DNA of 64,000 bases from Pseudomonas sp. H9 (GTDB lineage Bacteria > Pseudomonadota > Gammaproteobacteria > Pseudomonadales > Pseudomonadaceae), in assembly GCF_004353925.1 (NCBI RefSeq), contig NZ_SMOK01000011.1, positions 372,001-436,000 of the forward strand, in the 5' to 3' direction. Each line of letters begins with the position of its first letter. Within the stretch, counting starts at the first letter, position 1. A program made the position numbers and the translations under genes. Below the pieces are notes generated by a model. The model had not been told where the DNA came from. It made no database searches and saw only the letters and a list, made by a program, of their open reading frames with translations. Of the stretch, positions 52,912 through 62,362 are shown one piece after another.

Positions 52912-53652
52912 TCAGCGCATGAACAAGCCGCCGTTCACATCCCAGGTGGCCCCGGTTGTGAAATAGGCTTCAGGGCGCGCCAACTGCACGATCAGATCAC
53001 CGAGAAAGTCGGCATCGCCAAAGCGCTGCACCGGGATGTTGGCGCGCAGTGCATCGCGCTTGTCGGCCGGTACGGCGGCATGCACGGCAGGCGAGTCGAT
53101 CGGCCCCGGGGCAATGGCATTGACCGTCACCCCACGGCTGGCGAACTCTTTGGCGAAGATCTTGGTCAGGGTCAGAATCGCCCCCTTGCTCGCTGCATAG
53201 TGCGCACCAGTGGCGGTGCCGCCGTTCTGCCCGGCAAGCGAGGCCATGTTGATGATCCGCCCGTAGCCAGCATCGGCCAGGTAAGCGCCCAACACCTGGC
53301 AACCCAGAAAGATACTGCGCAGGTTCAGGCCCACCACGGCATCGAACTCTTCGGGGCTGATCTGCATCAGTGGCGTGGTTTTGGTCACTGCCGCGTTGTT
53401 GATCACCACGTGCAGCACACCAAAACGCGCCAGCACCTGGCTCAACGCCTGCTCGAAATCCGCTTTGCTGCCCACATCCAGCTGCACCGCCAAGGTGCGT
53501 TCACCAGTCGGGTCAAGCTGTTTCGCCGAAGCTTGCGCCGCGTCCAGGCTGCGGTCGGTGACCACCACCTGAAAGCCTGCGGCCAGCAACCGGGCGCAGA
53601 ACGTCTGCCCCAGGCCTTGCCCGGCGCCAGTAACCAATGCCACTTGGCTCAT
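52912..53652 (-). CDS. iacE: Short-chain dehydrogenase of the iac pathway
   Basis: The 246-residue SDR has the cofactor motif TGAGQGLGQTF (residues 7-17), NNAAVTKTTP, and the catalytic Ser-Tyr-Lys seen in MASLAGQNGG and HYAASKGAIL. In iac clusters IacE works with IacA in converting indole-3-acetate to dioxindole-3-acetate. It lies 12 nt downstream of iacD. Confidence 0.93.
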   Translation of the reverse strand: MSQVALVTGAGQGLGQTFCARLLAAGFQVVVTDRSLDAAQASAKQLDPTGERTLAVQLDVGSKADFEQALSQVLARFGVLHVVINNAAVTKTTPLMQISPEEFDAVVGLNLRSIFLGCQVLGAYLADAGYGRIINMASLAGQNGGTATGAHYAASKGAILTLTKIFAKEFASRGVTVNAIAPGPIDSPAVHAAVPADKRDALRANIPVQRFGDADFLGDLIVQLARPEAYFTTGATWDVNGGLFMR

Positions 53653-53664
53653 CGCACGGCTCCT

Positions 53665-54141
53665 TTAAAGGATGTAGCCGATACCGGCGAGGGTATCGTC
53701 GCTGTTGATCAGGCTGATCAGCTTGCGCTGGATCTTGAAGCTGCCGTCGGCGCGAACCAGTTCGTAGGTCAGGTCGGCGCTGTAGTGCTTGAGGCTTTCC
53801 TTGCGGAATTCGCGCAGGTTCTGTGCGCAACGCACAGTGAGGTTCATGCCGTCATCGGCCAGCACGCGAAAGCGCGACAGCGTGCGCACGGTGCGCGGCT
53901 GCGGGCTGGTGGAGATCGACTCGCCGCCAATCAGGCGTTGTACCCGCAACTTGCGCATATGATGGTCGTCATAGGCGTAGTTCAAGGTGTTTTCGAAGTC
54001 GGTTTCCTTCGGGTTGATCGGAATGATGTAGGTGCCCTTCTCCGTCCACAGGTCAAGCCAGGCGTCGTATTCGCCGTGGTCGAGCATGTCGCCTTCCTGC
54101 CAGATGAAAGCGGTGACTTCTTGCAACAATTGCAGGTTCAT
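53665..54141 (-). CDS. iacD: Rieske dioxygenase small (beta) subunit
   Basis: The 158-residue protein is a ring-hydroxylating dioxygenase beta subunit with the cystatin-like fold (VTAFIWQEGDMLDHGEYDAW and NLTVRCAQNLREFRKESL). The ATG at 54141 (MNLQLLQEV) is preferred over an upstream start, as GGAGAA precedes it and it follows the iacC stop by 14 nt. It pairs with IacC. Confidence 0.92.
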   Translation of the reverse strand: MNLQLLQEVTAFIWQEGDMLDHGEYDAWLDLWTEKGTYIIPINPKETDFENTLNYAYDDHHMRKLRVQRLIGGESISTSPQPRTVRTLSRFRVLADDGMNLTVRCAQNLREFRKESLKHYSADLTYELVRADGSFKIQRKLISLINSDDTLAGIGYIL

Positions 54142-54155
54142 AAGGTTCTCCACAC

Positions 54156-55430
54156 TCAAGCCGACATCATCTTTTTCCACTGCTGGTAAGCCGCACGCAT
54201 GCCGGTTTCGGCACTCACGTCGGACACCAGACCGTCTTCACTGCGCTTCTCGCCAGGCAAACCACGGTTGAGCATGATCCACAGCTCTTCACCGGCATTG
54301 GCGCCTTTCTGCACGCGCTCCCAGGCTTCGGAGTCGTCCGGTGTGCCAAAGCCCATCGGCCCCTGGAAGTGCTCATGCAGGCGCAGGCGGTAACGGTTGG
54401 CGGCTGCCGGGCCGCCGTCCATGGTGATCACCGAGTGATGAATTTCGGTTTCGTTGACCGAAATCGGCTGCAGTACCCGGAAGAACGCCATCGAACAGGC
54501 AATGTTGGGGAACAGGTTGAGGTTGAAGCCCGACCCACCCACAGCGCGCACAATGCGGCGCACTTGTTGTTCCTCGATGCCCTCGTCACGCAGCTCGGCG
54601 GCCAGGGCTTCGAAGCGCTCAGGGATCGGTTTGTCGAGATCGGCTTCCAGGTCGACCAGATCAGGGATCATCACCATCACGCTGTGGCCGTTGCCCAGGT
54701 CTTCGACGTAGCCCGGCCCCTCGACGAAGTCGAACAGCTCCAGGGTCTGTTCGTCGACCGAAGACAGGAAGCTCTTGTGCACCAGCGGGAAGTGGTAGGC
54801 GTCGGTGGTGTTTTCCAGCTGGATCTTCCAGTTACCGGGGAAGCGGAAACGATGCTCGCCAGGAACCTTGATGCCGTAGCCCGCGCCCTGTTTCATGAAC
54901 AGGTCCATCCACTTTTTCGCCGCACCGAGGAAGTCGCTTAGCGGCTCGATGTCGTCTTTGAAGGTGGCGAACACCATGCCGGCGTAGCTTTCCACCCGCA
55001 GGCTGACCAGCGGCAGCTCAGCCTTGTCGATGCAGTCGCCGTAGCTTTCCGGATGCGGAATACCGCGCAGCGAACCGTCCAGGGCATAACCCCAACCGTG
55101 GTAAGGGCAGACGAAACTGGCGGTCTTGCCCTTCTTGTGCTCACACACGGTGGCGCCACGGTGGCGGCAGCGGTTAAGCAAGACGTTGATGTTCTTTTTA
55201 CGATCACGTACCACAATCACCGGCTGCTTGCCGACGTAGGTGGTCTTGTAGTTGCCGGCTTCCGGCACTTCGCTCTCGTGTGCGACCCACACCCACGTGC
55301 TGTAGAAAATCTTTTCCAGTTCGGCATCGAACAGCGCCGGGTCGGTATACAACGAAGTATGGACACGATCAGCCTGCACCAGCTCGGCGGGGTCGACCGC
55401 CAGGTTTACGGCGGGAATCAGATTGCTCAC
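54156..55430 (-). CDS. iacC: Rieske dioxygenase large (alpha) subunit
   Basis: The 424-residue subunit has the Rieske ligands CRHRG and CPYHGWGY, and the mononuclear iron site with NTTDAYHFPLVH (two His) and a late Asp in TPDDSEAWERVQ. It starts at a GTG (55430) with AAGGAG 6 nt upstream; an upstream in-frame start lies beyond the ribosome site. IacCD oxidises a late aromatic intermediate of indole-3-acetate breakdown, giving catechol. It lies 125 nt after iacB. Confidence 0.93.
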   Translation of the reverse strand: MSNLIPAVNLAVDPAELVQADRVHTSLYTDPALFDAELEKIFYSTWVWVAHESEVPEAGNYKTTYVGKQPVIVVRDRKKNINVLLNRCRHRGATVCEHKKGKTASFVCPYHGWGYALDGSLRGIPHPESYGDCIDKAELPLVSLRVESYAGMVFATFKDDIEPLSDFLGAAKKWMDLFMKQGAGYGIKVPGEHRFRFPGNWKIQLENTTDAYHFPLVHKSFLSSVDEQTLELFDFVEGPGYVEDLGNGHSVMVMIPDLVDLEADLDKPIPERFEALAAELRDEGIEEQQVRRIVRAVGGSGFNLNLFPNIACSMAFFRVLQPISVNETEIHHSVITMDGGPAAANRYRLRLHEHFQGPMGFGTPDDSEAWERVQKGANAGEELWIMLNRGLPGEKRSEDGLVSDVSAETGMRAAYQQWKKMMSA

Positions 55431-55554
55431 GGTATCTCCTTGCCGGGACGAATTCCGGCAACACTTGACCCTCTGCTGCACTTCACAGTCGCAACAGCGG
55501 ACACTTGTTTTTATAAATGCGTTATCAAGCAACGCGCGGCGAAGTTGCCGTCAA

Positions 55555-55917
55555 TCAGGCACGTTGAATAATCAGCTCGCGGCCCACACGTGCTTCAACT
55601 TTGGCGTAGCGCCACAACTTGTAAGTGCCCTCGCCCACTGATGTTGTTCTGAACAGGTTGCAGGCGGCATGCACGGTTTCGATGTTCGGCACATCGGCCA
55701 GCAAGTACGTGGTCCAAGGGAAACCATCGGATGGACCGACCATGCTTTGGTCGTCATCCATGTTGCCCAGCACTTCAACACCGGGCAGGTCATGGATGCC
55801 ATTCCACATTTCACTGAAGGCCGCCCAAACTTGAAGTTGTTCTTCGCGCGGTGCATCAAAGAAGTTCTGGTTGATACCCATGCAGAACAGCACGCGTAAT
55901 GCTTTTTTCTCGCTCAT
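55555..55917 (-). CDS. iacB: IacB, conserved protein of the indole-3-acetate cluster
   Basis: The 120-residue protein (opening ALRVLFCMGINQNFFDAPRE) has no recognised catalytic motif. It occupies the iacB position between iacA and iacC, and its size matches that protein. A dimeric alpha-beta barrel-like build (YLLADVPNIETVHAACNLF) is suggested by sequence only. Its function is not firmly known. Confidence 0.87.
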   Translation of the reverse strand: MSEKKALRVLFCMGINQNFFDAPREEQLQVWAAFSEMWNGIHDLPGVEVLGNMDDDQSMVGPSDGFPWTTYLLADVPNIETVHAACNLFRTTSVGEGTYKLWRYAKVEARVGRELIIQRA

Positions 55918-55934
55918 GCTAAAAACCTCAGTAA

Positions 55935-57107
55935 TCAGATATAGCCAGGAAGGGGTTGTTTGCCGAAGAAGATCGCTCCGGCATTCTGATAAGTGACATC
56001 GCCCATGAACGCATGCTGGGTGACGACCTGCGCATCATTGACGCAGCGCGCCAGCGGGCTTTCGTTGTACACACCGGTCATGCCCGAGAGCATCTGCGCG
56101 CTGCGCGCAACGTCTGCGGCTACACGGGTGGCGTGGGTTGAAGACAGACGCAGCAAGTTGGTGGTAGCCGCCGGTACAGGATCGCCGGCCAGCACATGAG
56201 CCCAGGCCTGCTCAATGGCTTCGTAGAAGAACGCCCGCGCCGAACGCAATGCCGCCTCTGCCTTGGCAATATCGACTTGCGCCAACGGGCGGTCGGCCAA
56301 TGCCGGGGCACCGGTCACCGAAATTCTGCCGCTGGCCATGCCGGCCAGTTCATCCAGCGCCGCACGCGCCACACCCAGCCCCACCACTGACAGCACCTGA
56401 GTCGCGAACGACAGCGAGGGGTAGCGGAAGAATGGTTCGTCCAGATTGGCCGCACCACCGCGCACGAAGGTCCACTGTTCCGGGACCACCACATCGTCGA
56501 TCACCAGGTCATGGCTGCCAGTACCCAGCAGGCCGACGGTTTCCCAGGTTTCATCGATACGCACCTTGGACTGCGGCATCACCGCAATGCGCGGCAGGTC
56601 GAAGGCGTCACCGTTCTTTGGGGCAATCCCGACACCGACAATGTCGGCGCCCATGGAGCCACTGGAATACTTCCAGCGGCCTTTGACCTTGAAGCCACCC
56701 GGCACCACTTCGGCCGGTTGCGGCGGGAAGATCCCGCCAGCGAACACCACGTCCGGGCCGTTGGCGTAGACCTGCGCGATGGTCTCCAGCGGTAACGCCG
56801 CCAGGTACACCGGGCTCATGCCAAAACTGGCGACCCAGCCGGCAGAGCCATCGGCATGGGAAATGCGCTCGATCATTTCGCAAAACGCGGCCGGCGAGCA
56901 CTCGCTACCACCGAAGCGCTTTGGCACCAGTGCGCGGTACACACCCAACGCCTTGAAGGCATCGATCACGTCACGGGAGATATGACGCTGGCGATCAAAC
57001 TCACCACTTCGGGCTCGGTCCCGAACACCGTCTAGCAGCGCTTCGAAGGCAGGACCACTGGCAAGCGCAGACGCAGCAGGAGCGTCCGATACGCTAAGCG
57101 GATTCAT
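55935..57107 (-). CDS. iacA: Flavin-dependent indole-3-acetate oxygenase, acyl-CoA dehydrogenase-like
   Basis: The 390-residue protein has the acyl-CoA dehydrogenase fold (RISHADGSAGWVASFGMSP, KGRWKYSSGSMGADIVGV, and helical C-terminus with RLSSTHATRVAADVARSAQ). It is of the group-D flavin monooxygenase type, which uses reduced flavin from IacG. It starts indole-3-acetate breakdown by oxidation at the indole ring. The ATG at 57107 has GGAG 7 nt upstream. It is the first gene of iacABCDEFG and is preceded by a 444-bp gap. Confidence 0.94.
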   Translation of the reverse strand: MNPLSVSDAPAASALASGPAFEALLDGVRDRARSGEFDRQRHISRDVIDAFKALGVYRALVPKRFGGSECSPAAFCEMIERISHADGSAGWVASFGMSPVYLAALPLETIAQVYANGPDVVFAGGIFPPQPAEVVPGGFKVKGRWKYSSGSMGADIVGVGIAPKNGDAFDLPRIAVMPQSKVRIDETWETVGLLGTGSHDLVIDDVVVPEQWTFVRGGAANLDEPFFRYPSLSFATQVLSVVGLGVARAALDELAGMASGRISVTGAPALADRPLAQVDIAKAEAALRSARAFFYEAIEQAWAHVLAGDPVPAATTNLLRLSSTHATRVAADVARSAQMLSGMTGVYNESPLARCVNDAQVVTQHAFMGDVTYQNAGAIFFGKQPLPGYI

Positions 57108-57471
57108 AGAGAAACTCCGTCTTCAGTCACGGTTTAAGGGCAAAGAGCAAATGGAGATGCTGCGGATGCTGACAGCTGGGCACAGACGTCAGACAGAGAG
57201 GGACAAGCGGGATGAGTCGGCATGGTCGAGTACCTTTTTTTGTTTTGGTGCCGTGGTGTAAATGTGCATCTGTTTGCGTGAACAGTCAATGGATTTTTCA
57301 CGTATTAAAACGCCATTTATCCGATGATGAAAACCATGTTCGATGCACGCAAAACATCACTAAACCACTGGTTTACTTGGAATTTATTCTTGAAAACAGG
57401 CTGACTTAATACCTAGAGCACACCTTGGAACAGGTGATTTTTCTCGTATTATTCTGGGCTGCACAATGGCT
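57108..57471. promoter_or_regulatory. iacA upstream region with palindromes
   Basis: No gene is seen. A perfect 15-bp palindrome TAAACCACTGGTTTA lies at 57361-57375. A spaced inverted pair, CGTGAA (57277) and TTCACG (57297), lies nearer to iacA. These are candidate operators for IacR or another regulator. The region ends at a REP pair. Confidence 0.45.
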
Positions 57472-57541
57472 GTAGGAGCGGGCTTGCCCCGCGATGCGGT
57501 GTGACAGACACGCCGCTATCGCGGGGCAAGCCCGCTCCCAC
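57472..57541. repeat. REP element pair
   Basis: A canonical inverted REP pair between catA and the iacA promoter region. Confidence 0.92.
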
Positions 57542-57551
57542 TGGGGAGGGA

Positions 57552-58487
57552 TCAGTTGGTTTGCAGGGCGCGCGGGCGCTGGCTGCGCTCGGTGGCGCTG
57601 GCGTCTTTGGCTTCCTGCAGCTGGAAGCTGAATTCCAGGTCGGCAAAATAGCCGGTATCCAGGCCGCGAGCCTGCGCCGCTTGCGCATCGTCGATAAAGT
57701 TCAGACGCCCCACCAGGCCATCACGGGTGGCATAGGCAAAGTCGTCCCAGAGGTATTGATCACCCTCGAAGTTGATTTGCGTGGTCAGGTGACGGTAGCC
57801 AGGCGCGGAGATAAAGAAATGGATATGCGCTGGACGCTGGCCGTGGCGGCCAAGCTGGTTCAGCACTTCTTGCGTGGTGCCACTCGGTGGGCAGCCATAG
57901 CCACACGGCACAATGCTGCGCGCACGATAGCCACCCTGCGCGTCGGTGAGGATGCGTCGACGCAGGTTGTACGCGGACTGGCTGCCGTCGAAGTAGGAAT
58001 AGGTGCCTTGGGTGCTGGCATGCCACACGTCAACCGTGGCACCGGCAATCGGATTGCCCTGGGCATCGACCACACGCCCGTGCAAAAACAGTGCGGTACC
58101 CGGATCGGTGCCGTCATCCATCCGCGCCTCACCTTCAGACAGCGGCGCACCCGCGACATACAGCGGCCCTTCGATGGTCCGTGGGGTGCCACCGGTCAAC
58201 CCGGCCTGCGCATCTTTGGCGTCTTGCAGCAGATCGAGAAAGTGCTCGATACCCAGACCGGCCACCAGCAAGCCGGCTTCCTGATTGGTGCCCATACGGT
58301 TGAGGTAGTCGACGGCTTTCCAGAACTCGTCTTCGCTGATTTCAAGGTCTTCGATCAGGCGCGCAGTGTCCTGGAGGATACGCAGAATGATCTGTTTGAA
58401 GCGCTGGTTGCCTTGGTCATTGTCAATCCCGGCCACTTCGTTGAGGAAGCGCTGGACGTCAGCAGTATGGGAAATTTTCACGGTCAT
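57552..58487 (-). CDS. catA: Catechol 1,2-dioxygenase
   Basis: The 311-residue intradiol dioxygenase turns catechol into cis,cis-muconate. It has the N-terminal helical linker domain, the PRTIEGPLYVAGAP entry motif and the iron site with ligand tyrosines (around YSYFDGSQSAY and RARSIVPCGYG) and histidines in RPAHIHFFISAPGY. The ATG at 58487 (MTVKISH) has AGGTGA upstream. It lies 34 nt after catC in the same transcript and is the last cat gene before the iac block. Confidence 0.96.
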   Translation of the reverse strand: MTVKISHTADVQRFLNEVAGIDNDQGNQRFKQIILRILQDTARLIEDLEISEDEFWKAVDYLNRMGTNQEAGLLVAGLGIEHFLDLLQDAKDAQAGLTGGTPRTIEGPLYVAGAPLSEGEARMDDGTDPGTALFLHGRVVDAQGNPIAGATVDVWHASTQGTYSYFDGSQSAYNLRRRILTDAQGGYRARSIVPCGYGCPPSGTTQEVLNQLGRHGQRPAHIHFFISAPGYRHLTTQINFEGDQYLWDDFAYATRDGLVGRLNFIDDAQAAQARGLDTGYFADLEFSFQLQEAKDASATERSQRPRALQTN

Positions 58488-58521
58488 AGGTATCACCTGA
58501 CTTTATTGTTGTTGGGTGTGA

Positions 58522-58812
58522 TCAGCGATCGTCAGCATGAATTGAGGACGGATGGCGGCACAGCCCATCGATCTCAATGTCCATGTAGGGGAACAGCGGC
58601 AGTTGCATCAGCGTGTCATGCAGCGCCTCAACACTCGGCACATCGAACACGCTGTAGTTCGCGTAGTGCCCGGCAATGCGCCACAAGTGGCGCCAGGTAC
58701 CTTCTTGCTGCAGGCGTTGCGCCAGGGCCTTTTCGTTCGCCTTGAGCGCAGCGGCGGTGTCGGCAGGCATGTCGAGGGGGAGTTTTACCGTCATCTTTAC
58801 GTGGAAAAGCAT
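58522..58812 (-). CDS. catC: Muconolactone delta-isomerase
   Basis: The 96-residue protein begins MLFHVKMTVKLP and has the exact family length. Conserved phrases are HYANYSVFDVPS and LPLFPYMDIEIDGLCRHPSS. It isomerises muconolactone to 3-oxoadipate enol-lactone in the ortho-cleavage pathway. AGAGGC lies 7 nt upstream of the ATG. It sits between catB and catA. Confidence 0.96.
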   Translation of the reverse strand: MLFHVKMTVKLPLDMPADTAAALKANEKALAQRLQQEGTWRHLWRIAGHYANYSVFDVPSVEALHDTLMQLPLFPYMDIEIDGLCRHPSSIHADDR

Positions 58813-58826
58813 GGTGTTTGCCTCTG

Positions 58827-59948
58827 TCAACGGCGAGCGAAGCGGGCCAGACGTTCTTCGTCCAGCGTCAGCCCCAAGCCTGGGGTACGGGGTACATGCA
58901 GGTGGAAGTCGCGATACACCGGCGCTTCGGTGACGATTTCTTCGGTCAACAGCAACGGCCCGAACAGCTCGGTGCCCCAGGTCAACTGATTCAAGGTAAT
59001 AAAGGCATGCGCCGAAGCCAGCGTGCCGACGCTGCCCTCCAGCATGGTGCCGCCATACAGGGCAATACCGGCGGCCTCGGCGATCTGGGCAGTACGCAAC
59101 ACCGCGCGCGGCCCGCCATTCTTGGCAATCTTCAAGGCGAAGACGCTGGCTGCGCCGTCGATCACCAGGCTCAGCGCGTCTTCCACGCTTTCAATCGATT
59201 CGTCCGCCATAATCGGAGCTGTGCTGACCTGATTCAGGTGCACTTGCCCGGCGCGGTTGTTGCGCGAGATGGGCTGCTCGATCAGATCGATACCGTTATC
59301 GCCCAGCACCCGGCAAGCACGCACGGCCTGGGAAATGTTCCAGTACTGGTTGACGTCGACGCGCACACTGGCGCGCTCGCCCAAGGCTTTTTTGATCGCA
59401 ATCACGTGGGCCAGGTCGCGGTCGACCGGGTTGGCGCCAATCTTCAGTTTGAAGATGCGGTGCCGGCGCTGTTCGAGCATCTGTTCGGCTTCGCCGATGT
59501 CGCGGGCGGTGTCACCGGAGGCCAAGGTCCAGGCCACTTCCAGGCTGTCGCGTACCCGGCCGCCGAGCAGTTCGCTGACCGGTAAGCCCAGGCGCTTGCC
59601 GTGGGCATCGAGCAGTGCCGATTCAAGGCCGGATTTGGCGAAGGTGTTGCCCTTGGCAATCTTCTCCAGCTTGAGCATGGCGGCGTTGATGTTGCTCGCG
59701 TCCATGCCGATCAGTGCCGGGGCAAGATGCGAGTCGATGTTCTGTTTGATGCTTTCCGGGCTTTCGTAGCCGTAGGCCAGGCCACCGATGGTAGTGGATT
59801 CGCCGATGCCTTCTACGCCATCGGCACAACGCACGCGGATGATGACCAGCGTTTGCGCCTGCATGGTGTGCATGGCCAGCTTGTGCGGGCGGATGGTCGG
59901 TAGATCGACAATGAGGGTTTCGATGCGTTCGATCGCAGCAGGTGTCAT
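58827..59948 (-). CDS. catB: Muconate cycloisomerase I
   Basis: The 373-residue enolase-superfamily enzyme has the catalytic lysine pair in FKLKIG and metal ligands Asp, Glu and Asp in VRVDVNQYW, LIEQPI and ADESIES. It turns cis,cis-muconate into muconolactone. It is first in catBCA; a hairpin (59971-59997) lies in its 5' leader. No catR is adjacent, and the upstream gene runs on the same strand. Confidence 0.96.
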   Translation of the reverse strand: MTPAAIERIETLIVDLPTIRPHKLAMHTMQAQTLVIIRVRCADGVEGIGESTTIGGLAYGYESPESIKQNIDSHLAPALIGMDASNINAAMLKLEKIAKGNTFAKSGLESALLDAHGKRLGLPVSELLGGRVRDSLEVAWTLASGDTARDIGEAEQMLEQRRHRIFKLKIGANPVDRDLAHVIAIKKALGERASVRVDVNQYWNISQAVRACRVLGDNGIDLIEQPISRNNRAGQVHLNQVSTAPIMADESIESVEDALSLVIDGAASVFALKIAKNGGPRAVLRTAQIAEAAGIALYGGTMLEGSVGTLASAHAFITLNQLTWGTELFGPLLLTEEIVTEAPVYRDFHLHVPRTPGLGLTLDEERLARFARR

Positions 59949-60056
59949 GGCAAGCTTCCGAGGGCAAAGCGTCCAGGCACCGTTTGATGGCCTGGACTGT
60001 TGTTTTTATGAGCCTTGCCGAGCTTTGCACACCGCCTCAATTACGTCCAATATCAA

Positions 60057-60068
60057 TTGAATATTCAA
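60057..60068. promoter_or_regulatory. Palindrome TTGAATATTCAA upstream of catB
   Basis: A perfect 12-bp palindrome in the AT-rich gap between the acyl-CoA dehydrogenase gene and catB, about 110 nt before catB. It is a candidate operator; the binding protein is unknown. Confidence 0.4.
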
Positions 60069-60074
60069 CTATAC

Positions 60075-61247
<1,173 letters not shown>

Positions 61248-61275
61248 GCTCAGGTTCCTTGGATTCGGGGGCAAA

Positions 61276-61995
61276 TCAGGCGTGCAGCCGACGCGGGTCG
61301 ATGGCGCTGTACAGGTGCTCCATGACGGTCGGCCCGATGCCGGTCTTGACGGGGTCGTAGGGGGTGAAGTTCTGGGTGCGGATCAACGCGCGCACCACGC
61401 GCGGGCCGTCCATGTCGATGTCCAGCACATTGAGGCAGGCGTGGTCTTGCTCGAAGGCTGCAAGCCCCTGCAAGCCGGCGCCTGTGGCCCATGCCAGGAG
61501 GATGCGATTGACGGCGTCATGGCTGACGATCAAGGCGCTCGACCAATCTGGGTCAGCCAACAGCGCGTTCAATTGCGCGAGGATGCGCGCTTGGAACGAT
61601 TCCCAGCCTTCGCCCCGCAAAAACGTGGCGCCGTCTTGCGCCGCCAGCGCGTAGGCTTGCGTCACTTCCTGCTGCAGCGCGTGCTCCGGGATATCACGCA
61701 AGCGTCCCGCACGGATCTCGCGCCAGCCGCTGAGCATTGCTACCGGCTGTGTACGCCCGACCAACAATTGATCCAGGGTTTGCCGGGCACGTGGGTAGTC
61801 CGAGCACACGGCGCGGTCGATTGCCACCTCGCTCAGTGCCCGGCCCAGTGCTTGTGCCTGCGCAAGGCCTTTGCTCGACAAGGGTACGTTGCGCGGATCA
61901 AGGGGCCGCCCATCCGCATCGAAATAGCTCACATGACCATGGCGCACCAAGTAGCAACGACGGCGACGCAGGCCGCCCAACGAAATGTCATTCAT
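61276..61995 (-). CDS. Histidine phosphatase family protein
   Basis: The 239-residue protein has the RHG motif (CYLVRHGHVSY, residues 14-24) and the second His in SALIVSHDAVNRILL, as in phosphoglycerate mutase-like phosphatases. It sits between the DUF6285 and acyl-CoA dehydrogenase genes, with its start overlapping the DUF6285 stop by 8 nt. It might remove phosphate from a phospho-acyl intermediate or recycle a by-product; this is inference. Confidence 0.88.
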   Translation of the reverse strand: MNDISLGGLRRRRCYLVRHGHVSYFDADGRPLDPRNVPLSSKGLAQAQALGRALSEVAIDRAVCSDYPRARQTLDQLLVGRTQPVAMLSGWREIRAGRLRDIPEHALQQEVTQAYALAAQDGATFLRGEGWESFQARILAQLNALLADPDWSSALIVSHDAVNRILLAWATGAGLQGLAAFEQDHACLNVLDIDMDGPRVVRALIRTQNFTPYDPVKTGIGPTVMEHLYSAIDPRRLHA

Positions 61996-62362
61996 GACGC
62001 AACGCCTTGGGGTTGTTGATGTTCAGACGTGCTTCGGTGATGCACTGCAGTGCCGCCAGCAAGCTGTGCTGCGCAGCGCCAGGGGCGTCATACTCCCCCT
62101 GGCGGATCTGCTCGCTGACCAGCACTTGCGCCTGTACCCCCGGCAACGGCCCTTGGCCTTGCAGGGCCAACACGCTATTCAAGGCGCTGGCCTGCACCTG
62201 GGCACAGGCCGGCGAGTGCTCGATTTCGCGCCCGGCAATGGCCAGCGCGTTGGCGATCATCCGGGCTTCATAGTGCTGTTGCGGCGGCAGTGCCGGCAGC
62301 AGTTCGGACAGCAGCAACTCACGGGCGCAGGCCAGCAGATCGCAGGTCGTCAACGGGTTCAT
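61988..62362 (-). CDS. DUF6285 protein (LvaB-like)
   Basis: The 124-residue helical protein has phrases such as ARELLLSELLPALPPQQHYEARMIANALAIAGREIE, here given in part. It sits directly after the kinase gene, with a 4-nt overlap (ATGA). LvaB, a DUF6285-type protein, stimulates the LvaA kinase in levulinate catabolism, and a similar partner role is expected. Confidence 0.82.
   Translation of the reverse strand: MNPLTTCDLLACARELLLSELLPALPPQQHYEARMIANALAIAGREIEHSPACAQVQASALNSVLALQGQGPLPGVQAQVLVSEQIRQGEYDAPGAAQHSLLAALQCITEARLNINNPKALRHE

Noticed and set aside
1663..57541. Repeated GTAGGAGCGGGCTTGCC pairs as a possible CRISPR array.
   Set aside because: They are dispersed singly between genes and occur as inverted pairs, with no regular spacers or cas genes.
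59971..60007. A hairpin GTCCAGGC/GCCTGGAC followed by TGTTGTTTTT as a rho-independent terminator.
   Set aside because: The T-run follows the hairpin on the plus strand, where no gene ends. On the coding strand it would sit in the catB leader without a T-run.
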